DNA of 64,000 nt, from the NCBI GenBank assembly GCA_019359155.1, contig JAHHHV010000091.1, positions 62,001 to 126,000 on the forward strand, read 5' to 3'. Shown piece by piece: positions 34,146 through 42,203 of the stretch (positions are counted from its first letter, which is position 1; every line of letters begins with the position of its first letter). This stretch comes from Pegethrix bostrychoides GSE-TBD4-15B (GTDB lineage: Bacteria > Cyanobacteriota > Cyanobacteriia > Elainellales > Elainellaceae). The notes under the pieces were generated by a model. It was given only the letters and a program-made list of their open reading frames with translations. It was not told where the DNA came from and did not search any database. Both the position numbers and the translations under genes were made by a program.

Positions 34146-34649
34146 TTGAGTCAATCTGTAGATCTGCCTAAAGTTGACGATTTTTTGCAAGAGCTCGCCG
34201 CGATTCAGCAGACTGGATCGAAGCGCGTTGCTCTGTTGGGTTCACGCCATGTGCCCATTACCCACCAGCATCTGATCGAGTTAATGAGCTACGCGCTGGT
34301 GCTCTCCGGCAATCATATTCTCACCTCCGGCGCGGCGGGGACTAACTCAGCCGCCATTCGCGGGGCAATGCGAGCCGATCCAAATTTGCTGACGGTGATT
34401 TTGCCGCAGAGTATGGAGCGCCAGCCGCGTGAATCCCGCGAACAGCTCGAGCAGGTGATCCACCTCGTCGAAAATCCAGAGTATGACCATCTACCTCTGG
34501 CCGAAGCCAGCGCGGTCTGCAATCAAGAGATCATTTCGCGCTGCCAGCAGCTGATTTGCTTTGCGTTCCACGACAGCCAAATTTTGTTGAAGACCTGCCG
34601 CGATGCCGAAGAGCAGCACAAGGTGGTGACGCTATTTTATTTCGACTAG
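34146..34649 (+). CDS. SLOG / DprA-like Rossmann-fold protein
   Basis: The only reasonable start is TTG 34146, giving SQSVDLPKVDDF. Conserved cyanobacterial homologues, annotated as DNA recombination-mediator protein A-like, begin the same way. The core is VALLGSRHVPITH, LVLSGNHILTSGAAGTNSAAIRGAM and LLTVILPQSMERQP, a nucleotide-binding SLOG/DprA-type fold. The C-terminal stretch (QEIISRCQQLICFAFHDS and VVTLFYFD) matches the family. At 167 residues it lacks the extra domains of true DprA, so a role in transformation is unproven. It follows the FHA gene by 125 bp on the same strand. Confidence 0.75.
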   Translation: MSQSVDLPKVDDFLQELAAIQQTGSKRVALLGSRHVPITHQHLIELMSYALVLSGNHILTSGAAGTNSAAIRGAMRADPNLLTVILPQSMERQPRESREQLEQVIHLVENPEYDHLPLAEASAVCNQEIISRCQQLICFAFHDSQILLKTCRDAEEQHKVVTLFYFD

Positions 34650-34719
34650 ATCTAGATTCTCGTGAATCTGGTAATTCTCGTTAATCCTGTAACGCACAGC
34701 CCCTAAACTCATAGCACCC

Positions 34720-35127
34720 ATGCAGCTTTCCACTCACGCCCTGCTGCTCTACTCAATCGCGGCAGCCGCCGCCTTAGTTTACCTGCCGTTTTTGCTGGTA
34801 GGCTTTGGGCGACTTCAGACCGGATATGATATGGCTTCCCCGCGCGCCATGTTTGATAAACTGCCAATCTACGCCCAGCGCGCTACCTGGGCACACCAGA
34901 ACTCGTTTGAGTCGTTTGGCCTGTTTGCCGCCGCTGCCCTGATGGCCTATGTGACGCAGGTAGACACAGCGAACGCCGCCTACATGGCAATCGCCTATCT
35001 GATCGCTCGTCTGCTGTATTCAGTTTTTTATATTCTGAATCTGCCGCTGCTGCGTTCGCTGATGTTCGCGGTCGGTTCGGTTGCGATTGGCTCGCTGATG
35101 TTGCAGAGTCTGTCGCAGGTGGCCTGA
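34720..35127 (+). CDS. MAPEG family membrane protein
   Basis: This 135-residue protein has four hydrophobic helices: about 5-28, 62-82, 85-105 and 108-130. It also has the MAPEG signature region RATWAHQNSFESFGLFAAAALMAY and a second conserved block AYLIARLLYSVFYILNLPLLRSL. MAPEG proteins include microsomal glutathione transferases and leukotriene synthases. Bacterial substrates are unknown. ATG 34720, 70 bp after the SLOG gene. Confidence 0.88.
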   Translation: MQLSTHALLLYSIAAAAALVYLPFLLVGFGRLQTGYDMASPRAMFDKLPIYAQRATWAHQNSFESFGLFAAAALMAYVTQVDTANAAYMAIAYLIARLLYSVFYILNLPLLRSLMFAVGSVAIGSLMLQSLSQVA

Positions 35128-35213
35128 GTTGCAAAGGTTCGGTAGAATATAGCCCCGACTATAGTCCTGGGCAGTAGTTCAGCTTCTGTCCAACTCAACT
35201 TCACCTTTGACCT

Positions 35214-35705
35214 ATGGCTTCTAACTATTCGTTTGATGTCGTCAGCGATTTTGATCGGCAGGAGTTGGTCAACACCATTGATCAAACCGTGCGAGAAATT
35301 GGGACGCGCTATGACCTGAAAGACACCAAAACCACGGTTGAGCTAGGCGCAGACTCGATCACAATCAATACCGACAGCGACTTCACGCTGGATGCAGTCC
35401 ATACGATTTTGCAGACCAAAGCGGCTAAGCGCAACCTGTCGCTGAAGATTTTTGACTATGGCAAGGTCGAGTCCGCCAGCGGCAACCGAGTGCGGCAGGA
35501 AATCAAGCTGCAAAAAGGGATCAGCTCTGAGATTGCCAAGCAGATCTCCAAGCTGATCCGCGACGAATTCAAGAAGGTGCAGCCCTCAATTCAGGGCGAC
35601 GCAGTGCGGGTTTCGGCCAAAGACAAAGACGATCTGCAAACTGTGATCCAGCGCCTCAAACAAGAAGACTATCCAGTGGCGCTCCAGTTCACAAACTATC
35701 GTTAA
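35214..35705 (+). CDS. yajQ: YajQ family nucleotide/c-di-GMP-binding protein
   Basis: This 163-residue protein aligns end to end with Yaj[35 protein letters not shown] and [21 protein letters not shown], ending ALQFTNYR. YajQ has two similar ferredoxin-like domains and binds nucleotides; some homologues bind cyclic di-GMP and change transcription factor activity. It is cytoplasmic. ATG 35214, downstream of MAPEG on the same strand. A strong inverted repeat separates it from psbV. Confidence 0.93.
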   Translation: MASNYSFDVVSDFDRQELVNTIDQTVREIGTRYDLKDTKTTVELGADSITINTDSDFTLDAVHTILQTKAAKRNLSLKIFDYGKVESASGNRVRQEIKLQKGISSEIAKQISKLIRDEFKKVQPSIQGDAVRVSAKDKDDLQTVIQRLKQEDYPVALQFTNYR

Positions 35706-35768
35706 GAGTTCTCTCATAATTCTGTGATTTTGGCTAGGGAAAGCGCTCATTCAGTGGCATGATATTGA

Positions 35769-35800
35769 ATGAGCCAGCTCATCTAAATTAGCTGGCTCAT
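35769..35800. terminator. Inverted repeat between yajQ and psbV
   Basis: ATGAGCCAGCT (35769-35779) pairs exactly with AGCTGGCTCAT (35790-35800) around a 10-nt loop. It is placed as a terminator after yajQ, but no T-run follows, so it might act instead upstream of psbV. Confidence 0.55.
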
Positions 35801-35951
35801 GCTCGCTGTGTTGAATTCGCGTCATTCCGATCGGCCTGAACACTGGGCGCATCAGATAGCGATTGCAAAATGAATGATTGTCGAGAAGGACTGTCGAACA
35901 TTTACTCATGCCCGTCACTCCGATCACTGAGGACGCTTTATAAGGAGAATC

Positions 35952-36443
35952 ATGTTTAAGAAATCTATCTGGCTGATTGCGGCCACGCTGGTTTTGACCT
36001 TTCAGCTTTGGGTGGGAAGCGCAACTGCTACTGAACTCGATGTTGCTACCCGCACGGTTCCGCTCAACGGCGATGGCGATACGGTGACGCTGAGCCTGGA
36101 GCAAGTCTCGGAAGGCAAGCGGCTGTTTAACTACGCCTGCGGTCAGTGTCACGTTGGCGGCGTGACCAAAACCGACCCGAATGTGGGTCTCGACCCCGAA
36201 ACGCTAGCACTGGCTACCCCACGTCGGGATAACCTGGAGTCGCTAGTCGACTATATGCACGACCCCACCACGTTTGACGGTGCTGAATCAATTGCCGAAC
36301 TACACCCCAGTACCCAAAGCACCGATATTTTCCCGAAGATGCGGAATTTGACCGAAGACAATCTGGTGGCAATTGCCGGACATATCTTGCTTCAGCCCAA
36401 AGTCGTGGGTGTCAAGTGGGGCGGCGGCAAGATCTACTACTAG
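35952..36443 (+). CDS. psbV: Photosystem II cytochrome c-550
   Basis: PsbV is an extrinsic lumenal subunit that stabilises the oxygen-evolving Mn cluster. A signal peptide (about 1-27, ending SATAT) precedes the mature start ELDVATRTVPLN. The covalent heme motif is C63-G-Q-C66-H67, and H118 (AELHPS) is the expected sixth ligand, 51 residues later as in known structures. Conserved TPRRDNLESLVDYMHDPTTFDG and the C-terminal VGVKWGGGKIYY are present. ATG 35952 has AAGGAG just upstream. It begins the psbV-psbV2-petE cluster, spaced 69 bp from psbV2, and a tandem duplication covers its stop codon. Confidence 0.98.
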   Translation: MFKKSIWLIAATLVLTFQLWVGSATATELDVATRTVPLNGDGDTVTLSLEQVSEGKRLFNYACGQCHVGGVTKTDPNVGLDPETLALATPRRDNLESLVDYMHDPTTFDGAESIAELHPSTQSTDIFPKMRNLTEDNLVAIAGHILLQPKVVGVKWGGGKIYY

Positions 36444-36465
36444 ACCGAGCCACTAGACCGAGCCA
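36440..36465 (+). repeat. Tandem duplication, 13 bp x 2, over the psbV stop
   Basis: CTAGACCGAGCCA occurs twice, and a diverged third copy follows (TTAGGCTCAGCCA). The TAG stop of psbV is inside the first copy. Confidence 0.88.
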
Positions 36466-36512
36466 TTAGGCTCAGCCAATTGCGCGAGTCTGCATTCCTT
36501 CTGGCCATCACC

Positions 36513-37001
36513 ATGCGACTTTTGCCCAAGTTCAGCTCATTGATCGTTGCGCTAGCCACGGTTTGGCTGAGTCTAGCTTTCTGCGCCCCCAGCTGGGCTG
36601 AAGACCTGTATATTCGCCGCTATTTGGGCGTGCAGGAACCCGTGCCGATCCTGCTGAATGCCGCAGGCGAAACCCGCCTGTTTTCAGCGACAGAGCTGAG
36701 TGCAGGCAAGCGTTTCTTTGAGGAAAACTGCAAAAACTGCCATGTTGGTGGTTCGACGTTGCCCGACCCAACTGTGCCGCTGTCACTCGATGCGCTTCAG
36801 CAGGCCACGCCTCCCCGGGACAATCTGCTGTCGCTGGTGGCGTTTTTGCGTCAGCCAATGACCTATGACGGCAGCGAAGAAACCTACGCTTGTCGGCAGA
36901 TTTCTGAGAGTTGGCTTGCAGCAGGTGAGGTCGAGAATCTAGCGGCCTTCGTCTTGCGCTCAGCTCAAAAAGCGCCCGGGTGGGGAAACACTACCTTTTG
37001 A
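36513..37001 (+). CDS. psbV2: Cytochrome c-550-like protein PsbV2
   Basis: This is a paralogue of PsbV found in some cyanobacteria next to psbV. From ATG 36513 (a TTG at 36480 is less likely) it has a signal peptide ending SWA, mature start EDLYIRRYLGVQEPVP, and heme motif C73-K-N-C76-H77. PsbV has a histidine as sixth ligand about 51 residues later. Here the matching place holds C127 (EETYACRQ), 50 residues after H77, and no H is nearby. A published T. elongatus PsbV2 structure, as I recall it, also has a Cys sixth ligand. Its electron-transfer partner is unknown. It lies between psbV and petE. Confidence 0.93.
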   Translation: MRLLPKFSSLIVALATVWLSLAFCAPSWAEDLYIRRYLGVQEPVPILLNAAGETRLFSATELSAGKRFFEENCKNCHVGGSTLPDPTVPLSLDALQQATPPRDNLLSLVAFLRQPMTYDGSEETYACRQISESWLAAGEVENLAAFVLRSAQKAPGWGNTTF

Positions 37002-37088
37002 GAAGTCTGTACCCACTGAAATAGAGCTGAATTCAAGATAAAATCTAGATGAGAACGAAATCAATTTAAGTCTCCGAGGTTTTTCAAA

Positions 37089-37469
37089 ATGCAACGAATT
37101 TCTGCTGCTCTGAGGAGTTTGACGCTCACCTTTTTCGCGGCTGTACTGGTGGTTGGCAGCTTGTTCATGGCGGCTTCGCCAGCCTCTGCTGAAACCTACA
37201 CTGTTAAGATGGGTGCAGACAATGGAATGCTGGCCTTTCAGCCGGCAACGGTGACGGTCAAACCGGGCGACACCGTAAAATGGGTGAACAACAAGCTGCC
37301 TCCCCACAACATCATGTTTGAAGGTGATGCGGCGAACAAGTCGCACGACCAGCTGATGTTCTCTCCAGGTGAGAACTACGAAGTCACCTTTGATAAGGAA
37401 GGCACCTACAGCTACTACTGCTCACCCCACCGGGGCGCGGGCATGGCTGGCAAAGTCATCGTCGAATAA
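37089..37469 (+). CDS. petE: Plastocyanin
   Basis: Plastocyanin is the lumenal copper protein that carries electrons from cytochrome b6f to PSI. A signal peptide ends at PASA (residue 34) and the mature protein begins ETYTVKMG. The copper ligands are H73 (PPHNIMF), C111, H114 and M119 ([11 protein letters not shown]). The mature length of about 92 residues is slightly shorter than the usual 97-105. RBS-like GAGG lies at about 37076. A TAAAAT box at 37039-37044 may be its own -10, though read-through from psbV2 is possible. A strong terminator follows. Confidence 0.98.
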   Translation: MQRISAALRSLTLTFFAAVLVVGSLFMAASPASAETYTVKMGADNGMLAFQPATVTVKPGDTVKWVNNKLPPHNIMFEGDAANKSHDQLMFSPGENYEVTFDKEGTYSYYCSPHRGAGMAGKVIVE

Positions 37470-37517
37470 GCCGCTGGCTCAGCCAAAGACCGGCTCAATC
37501 AAAAACTAGCTGCGCTG

Positions 37518-37582
37518 AGGCAGGAGTTCGATCTAATTCAAGCAATAGCTTGGGTTTTGAGCGACTCCTGCCTTAGTTTTTT
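37518..37582 (+). terminator. Intrinsic terminator after petE
   Basis: AGGCAGGAGT (37518-37527) pairs exactly with ACTCCTGCCT (37564-37573), and TTTTTT follows at 37577-37582. An inner CAAGC/GCTTG hairpin shortens the loop. Confidence 0.85.
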
Positions 37583-37729
37583 AAAATCAGCTTGTCTCAG
37601 AGTCATTTGCAAGCGTCTTCAAGATCTGCAAACAATCTGCCAAAATTACGCCCTACTCTTGCGCCAAGACTCAGGTTCACGATACTCTTGATAGTACAAA
37701 AGTATTAAAACCTCTGTCTAGGGAAAAAT

Positions 37730-38068
37730 ATGGCTGACGCAGAAGGGCTGGATGTTTTGCTGACTCATTTACAGGCGCAACAGCAGCAAATGGCCAAGGG
37801 GCTGACGGGGCTAGAGCAGTTTTCGCGGGTGGAGGGAGAGCTGCCAATTGATGTTTCTCTGGAGCTAGCCGTACTGACTCTGGCGCATTTTCGCTATCGC
37901 GGCATCCCGCAATGGCGCGTCCAGCAGACCTACAGCTTTACCTGTGACGGCGTGTTTGCTCTGACCTATGTGGAGTCTTGGGAGCAGGGGACGCCGATTC
38001 GATTTACGCCAGAAGAGACGGTTGTGATTGCGCGGCATCTCATCCAGCAGGAGGATGACGAGTGGTAG
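37730..38068 (+). CDS. Small soluble protein, unknown function
   Basis: This 112-residue acidic protein starts at ATG 37730. It has a helical N-terminus (LDVLLTHLQAQQQQMAKGLTGLEQF) and a strand-rich middle (WRVQQTYSFTCDGVFALTYVESWEQGTPI), then EETVVIARHLIQQEDDEW. There is no signal peptide or membrane segment, and I do not recognise a family. The composition (ordered helices and strands, no low complexity) and start context support it as a real gene. It sits between the petE terminator and the rhomboid gene. Confidence 0.65.
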   Translation: MADAEGLDVLLTHLQAQQQQMAKGLTGLEQFSRVEGELPIDVSLELAVLTLAHFRYRGIPQWRVQQTYSFTCDGVFALTYVESWEQGTPIRFTPEETVVIARHLIQQEDDEW

Positions 38069-38093
38069 GTTGGTCAGACTAGATTGCTCAGAC

Positions 38094-38121
38094 TGTCCAA
38101 CACTAGATGTCCAACACTAGA
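38094..38121 (+). repeat. Tandem duplication, 14 bp x 2
   Basis: TGTCCAACACTAGA occurs twice in a row between the small soluble gene and the rhomboid gene. Confidence 0.88.
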
Positions 38122-38240
38122 CTGTCAAACAGTCAAACAAAAGATTTGCGCTCAGATCTACCTGAACTCTGACGAGCGGCACATACCGCAAGGACGGCGC
38201 TGCCTTTACAATCTTGATGTTGCAATTGAGGGCATGATCT

Positions 38241-38966
38241 GTGGTTCCAATCCGTGACGAAAACCCCACCCGCGGCACTGCCTATGTCACCTACGCGCTA
38301 ATTATCCTCAACATTTTGGTGTTCATCTACGAAGCCACGCTCATGGGGCCTCGCCTAGAGACATTTTTTGATACTTGGGCTATTGTCCCCAGCCAGCTAA
38401 CCGCCAGCTTTGCAGGCAGTCCTCGCCATTCACTCCCTGCCGAAGCCCTGACGCTGGTGACCTCGCAGTTTTTGCATGGCGGCATTTTGCACTTGGGCGG
38501 CAATATGCTCTATCTCTGGATCTTTGGCAACAACGTCGAAGACGAAATGGGGCATACTCGCTTTTTAATTTTTTATCTGCTCTGCGGTATTTTTGCGGGC
38601 TTAGCCCAATACTTTTTTGCGGCAGACTCGTCTATCCCTTCGCTGGGCGCGAGCGGCGCGATTGCTGGCGTGCTGGGGGCTTACGTGCTGCGCTTCCCGC
38701 AGGCCAGAGTGTTGGCAGCTATTCCGATTTTTATTATCTTCTTCACCTTTCGCGTGCCCGCCATTCTGTTTCTGGGCTTTTGGTTCGTGCAGCAGGCGTT
38801 CTATGGCGTAGCTAGCTTTGGCGCACCGACCAATATCGGGATGGAAAGTGGCGGAATCGCCTACTGGGCACATGCGGGTGGCTTTGTGGTAGGTGCAGTG
38901 CTGGGGCCGCTATTCGGGCTATTTTCTACCTCAGGCGTGAAGCCGTTTTCTGACGGCAAGTTCTGA
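38241..38966 (+). CDS. Rhomboid-family intramembrane serine protease
   Basis: This 241-residue protein starts at GTG 38241 (MVPIRDENPTRGTAYVTYALI). It has about six transmembrane helices. The catalytic serine is in GASGAIAGVLGAYVLRFP, and the histidine partner in YWAHAGGFVVGAVLGPLFG. FLHGGILHLGGNMLYLWIFGNNVED is the conserved family block with H and N residues near the active site. Rhomboids cut membrane proteins inside the bilayer; substrates here are unknown. It is convergent with the RTX gene. Confidence 0.93.
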   Translation: MVPIRDENPTRGTAYVTYALIILNILVFIYEATLMGPRLETFFDTWAIVPSQLTASFAGSPRHSLPAEALTLVTSQFLHGGILHLGGNMLYLWIFGNNVEDEMGHTRFLIFYLLCGIFAGLAQYFFAADSSIPSLGASGAIAGVLGAYVLRFPQARVLAAIPIFIIFFTFRVPAILFLGFWFVQQAFYGVASFGAPTNIGMESGGIAYWAHAGGFVVGAVLGPLFGLFSTSGVKPFSDGKF

Positions 38967-39005
38967 TCTACTGGAGTGATCTACTAGAGCGACGGCTCAC
39001 GATTG

Positions 39006-39035
39006 AGCAAGGCAGGATTGCTGTTCTGCCTTGCT
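39006..39035. terminator. Bidirectional hairpin between rhomboid and RTX genes
   Basis: AGCAAGGCAG (39006-39015) pairs exactly with CTGCCTTGCT (39026-39035) around a 10-nt loop, in a convergent gap. An 11-bp duplication CTAGATTTGAT x 2 follows at 39039-39060. Confidence 0.65.
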
Positions 39036-39080
39036 TACCTAGATTTGATCTAGATTTGATCCAGCTTGATCTCACACAGG

Positions 39081-41054
39081 CTAGCTCAAGATGATAGTGC
39101 CGCCGCTAGCTGTGCCAAAGCTGAGAACGCTAGCATCGACACCCTGCACTAACCCCACTAGCTCATGGCGGGTGTCCAGAGAGAATGGAACAAGGCTGAT
39201 GATGGTGCTAGTCGTGCGGTAGATCGCTGCTCCGCTCACGCCGTCAATCGTGCGGTTGTCAATCGTGTATCTAGAAAAGATCGATGCGCCAACGTCTCGA
39301 AGCTGAATGCTGTCTTGGCCATCCACAAAGTCGGTGATCCGGGCGTAGTCGCCGTTGCCGCTAAATCCGGGGTTAGATACGCCATCGTCATAGTAGACTT
39401 CAGTTGCTGAACCCAGCACAAAAATATCGTTGCCCACACCGCCCGTCAGGATGTCTTTTTCGCCAACGCCAGCGCTGCCATCGAGACTGTTCACCCCTAG
39501 CAGCGTATCATTGCCAGCGCCACCCGCCACAGTGTCGTTGCCGCGACCACCTCGCACATAGTCGTTGCCAGCTTCGCCATCCAGCGTGTCATTGCCATCG
39601 TTTCCGCGCAGTTCATCGTCGCCATCGCCGCCATTCACCGTGTCGTTGCCGTCTAGCGCCAAGATAAAGTTATTGGCAGCGTTGCCGATAATCACATTGT
39701 TGAGACTGTTGCCCGTACCGTTGATCGCATCTGTGCCGGTGAGCGTCAGATTTTCCAGGAATGCGCCCAGCGTGTAGGTAATTGAAGACTGCACAGTATC
39801 AGTACCGCCAAAAGCAGAGGTTTCGGTGACCACATCGCCTGCTTCATTCACCACGTAGGTATCATCGCCTGATCCGCCCAGCATGGTATCAGCACCCAAA
39901 CCGCCGTCGAGCGTATCGTTGCCGTTGCCGTCTGTCAGTGTATTGTTGGCGCTGTTGCCGATGATGATATTGTCAAAAGTGTTGCCCGTACCGTCGATAG
40001 CGGCTGCGCCAGTCAGCGTCAGGTTTTCCAGGTTTGCGCCTAGCGTGTAGGTGAGCGAAGACTGCACGGTGTCAATGCCTTCGCCAAATGCTTCGGTGAT
40101 CACATCAGCAGCGCTGTCGATGATATAGGTATCGTTGCCCGTGCCGCCAACTAAGTTATCGTCGCCTGTACCGCTGTCGAGTGTATCGTTGCCTGCCCCG
40201 CCGCTGAGGCTGTCATTGCCTGCGCCGCCTGCCAGAATATTGTCAGAATCGTTGCCTGTGATGCCGTTGTTAAGCTCGTTGCCTGTGCCGTTGATGGCGG
40301 CTGAGCCTGTCAAAATCAGGTTTTCCAGGTTTGCGCCTAGCGTGTAGCTCACCAAAGCCTGCACCGTGTCGTTGCCTGCATTGGCCGCTTCAATCGCGCT
40401 GTCGCCTACCGCATCCACAATATAGGTATCATTGCCGCCACCGCCCGCCATCAGGTCGTTGCCTGCATCACCGTTCAGAACGTTATCTGCATCGTTGCCT
40501 GTGAGCGAGTTGTCAAGGGCGTTGCCGTTGCCGTTGATTGCGCTCAGCCCAGTGAGCACCAGATTTTCGACGTTGGCAGCCAGTGCATAGCTAATCGAGG
40601 CTCTGACGGTGTCGTTGCCTTCCCCGGCGGCTTCAATCACGCTGTCTGCCGCGCTGTCAACCACATAAGTATCGTCGCCAGAGCCGCCAGTCATCTCGTC
40701 GTCGCCAGAGCCGCCGTCGAGGAAGTCATTGCCCACGCCGCCGTCGAGTATGTCGTTGTCGGCTCCGCCAAACAGTTGGTCATCGCCGTTGCCGCCGTTC
40801 AGCTCATCTTCACCCGCGCCGCCTTTGAGCGTATCGCTGCCGCCGCCGCCAATCAACTCGTCATCGCCAGAGCCGCCCTGCAAAATATCACTGCCGCCAC
40901 CGCCCTGCAAAACATCGTCACCAGAGCCACCAATTAGCTTATCGTTGCGGCGCTTGCCCTTGATTTGGTCGTCGCCCGCCAAGCCTCTAATAACATCGTC
41001 ATCAGCTGTGCCCAACAGAATGTCATCGAGCGCTGTGCCTTTAATCTTCGCCAT
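39081..41054 (-). CDS. RTX (hemolysin-type) calcium-binding protein
   Basis: ATG 41054 (MAKIKGTALDDILLG) has AGGAGA ten bases upstream; a longer frame to 41111 is not needed. The protein is about 657 residues and consists largely of nonapeptide repeats GGxGxDxLx, interspersed with repeats of the type GNDTYVVDSAADSVIEAAGEGNDTV and SYTLGANLENLTLTG. Each GGxGxD loop binds Ca2+ and folds as a beta-roll outside the cell. The repeat-free C-terminus (ITDFVDGQDSIQLRDVG onward) fits a type I secretion signal. There is no N-terminal signal peptide. Function may be surface coat or adhesion (inference). No type I transporter genes are in the window. Confidence 0.92.
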   Translation of the reverse strand: MAKIKGTALDDILLGTADDDVIRGLAGDDQIKGKRRNDKLIGGSGDDVLQGGGGSDILQGGSGDDELIGGGGSDTLKGGAGEDELNGGNGDDQLFGGADNDILDGGVGNDFLDGGSGDDEMTGGSGDDTYVVDSAADSVIEAAGEGNDTVRASISYALAANVENLVLTGLSAINGNGNALDNSLTGNDADNVLNGDAGNDLMAGGGGNDTYIVDAVGDSAIEAANAGNDTVQALVSYTLGANLENLILTGSAAINGTGNELNNGITGNDSDNILAGGAGNDSLSGGAGNDTLDSGTGDDNLVGGTGNDTYIIDSAADVITEAFGEGIDTVQSSLTYTLGANLENLTLTGAAAIDGTGNTFDNIIIGNSANNTLTDGNGNDTLDGGLGADTMLGGSGDDTYVVNEAGDVVTETSAFGGTDTVQSSITYTLGAFLENLTLTGTDAINGTGNSLNNVIIGNAANNFILALDGNDTVNGGDGDDELRGNDGNDTLDGEAGNDYVRGGRGNDTVAGGAGNDTLLGVNSLDGSAGVGEKDILTGGVGNDIFVLGSATEVYYDDGVSNPGFSGNGDYARITDFVDGQDSIQLRDVGASIFSRYTIDNRTIDGVSGAAIYRTTSTIISLVPFSLDTRHELVGLVQGVDASVLSFGTASGGTIILS

Positions 41055-41203
41055 GGGTTGAGTTCTCCTAAGTCTTGTCTCGTGTTTGAGAGGGTCATAC
41101 TGACCTGACAAAGACTCAATAGGGAGCAGGCTGATGATTTATGCAGGCATTCAGCAAGATTTTCTAGATTGCAGGATATTTAAAGATCGATTGAACCCAT
41201 AGC

Positions 41204-42151
41204 TCAGCGCGGCACAGGCACTTGTCCCAGCAGCGAGTTAATCACGCCATCTGGTTTTAGCCCGTCAAGCTGCGTTTCGGGGCGCAAAATTAGCCGATGC
41301 CGTAGCAGGGGGGCAGCGGTAGCCTTAATGTCATCGGGCGTGACATATTCGCGGCCTGCCAGCCATGCTTTCGCCTTGCTGACCTGCAGCCAAGCCACCG
41401 CCGAACGCGGCGAAGCGCCCAGCAGCAAATCTGGCGACTGGCGACTGCGATGCACTAAAGCCAGCAGATAGTCGAGCAGCGGCTCAGTGACACGCACTGC
41501 ACGCATCGCCTGCCGCGCCCGCAGCAGATCCTCCGCGCTGGCGATGGGGTTTAGCTGCTCCAAATCCAGCCGTTTGGTTTGTAGGCCAGCCTGAGAGTTG
41601 AGCAGCATTTGCCGCTCGGCTTTGGGCTCTGGGTAGTCCACCAGCAGCTTAAACAAAAACCGATCGAGCTGAGCTTCCGGCAGCGGGTAGGTGCCTTCAA
41701 ATTCCAGCGAGTTCTGGGTGGCGACAACCCAAAACAGATCGGGCAGCGCCATGCTCTCGCCGTCCAGCGTCACCTGCTGCTCTTCCATTGCCTCCAAGAG
41801 GGCGGCTTGAGTCTTGGGCGGCGTGCGGTTGATTTCGTCAGCCAGCAAGATTTGGGTAAACACGGGCCCGCGCTGCAAGGTAAAGCTGCGGCTGTTGAAG
41901 TCAAAAATATTCGTGCCCAAAATGTCGGCAGGCAAAATGTCCGGCGTGAGCTGGATGCGGCGAAATTCAGCCTGTACCAACCGCGCCAATGCCTTTACCA
42001 GCAACGTTTTGCCCGTGCCCGGAACGCCCTCCAAAATTACGTGACCGCCCGCCAGCAGCGCCACCAGCAGATCCTGTACCAAACCGGGTTGACCGACCAC
42101 AATCTGGCTGAGCGCTTTGGCGAGTTGGGCGAAAATCTGGGCTTCGTTCAC
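41204..42151 (-). CDS. MoxR-family AAA+ ATPase
   Basis: This 315-residue ATPase starts at GTG 42151. Walker A is at residues 42-49 (GVPGTGKT), and Walker B is LLADEINRTPPKTQAALLEAMEE. The MoxR-specific blocks LDGESMALPDLFWVVATQNS, EAQLDRFLFKLLVDYP and LLGASPRSAVAWLQVSKAKAW are present. MoxR proteins act as chaperones for maturation of enzyme or membrane complexes, often beside von Willebrand-type proteins. Here the same-strand neighbours are DUF4350 and DUF4129 genes, an arrangement also common in actinobacteria and cyanobacteria. A 12-bp duplication (GGCTAAATCCTG/A, 42155-42178) sits just upstream of its start. Confidence 0.92.
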   Translation of the reverse strand: MNEAQIFAQLAKALSQIVVGQPGLVQDLLVALLAGGHVILEGVPGTGKTLLVKALARLVQAEFRRIQLTPDILPADILGTNIFDFNSRSFTLQRGPVFTQILLADEINRTPPKTQAALLEAMEEQQVTLDGESMALPDLFWVVATQNSLEFEGTYPLPEAQLDRFLFKLLVDYPEPKAERQMLLNSQAGLQTKRLDLEQLNPIASAEDLLRARQAMRAVRVTEPLLDYLLALVHRSRQSPDLLLGASPRSAVAWLQVSKAKAWLAGREYVTPDDIKATAAPLLRHRLILRPETQLDGLKPDGVINSLLGQVPVPR

Positions 42152-42203
42152 GATGGCTAAATCCTGGGCTAAATCCTAAATACAATCCGGGGCAAAACCT
42201 GCT

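Noticed and set aside
40729-41061. Ser/Pro-rich plus-strand ORFs opposite the RTX gene
   Set aside because: They follow from the codon pattern of the GGxGxD repeats on the other strand.
41609-42160. A 183-residue plus-strand ORF opposite moxR
   Set aside because: The minus-strand moxR has all AAA+ motifs, so this frame is a shadow.
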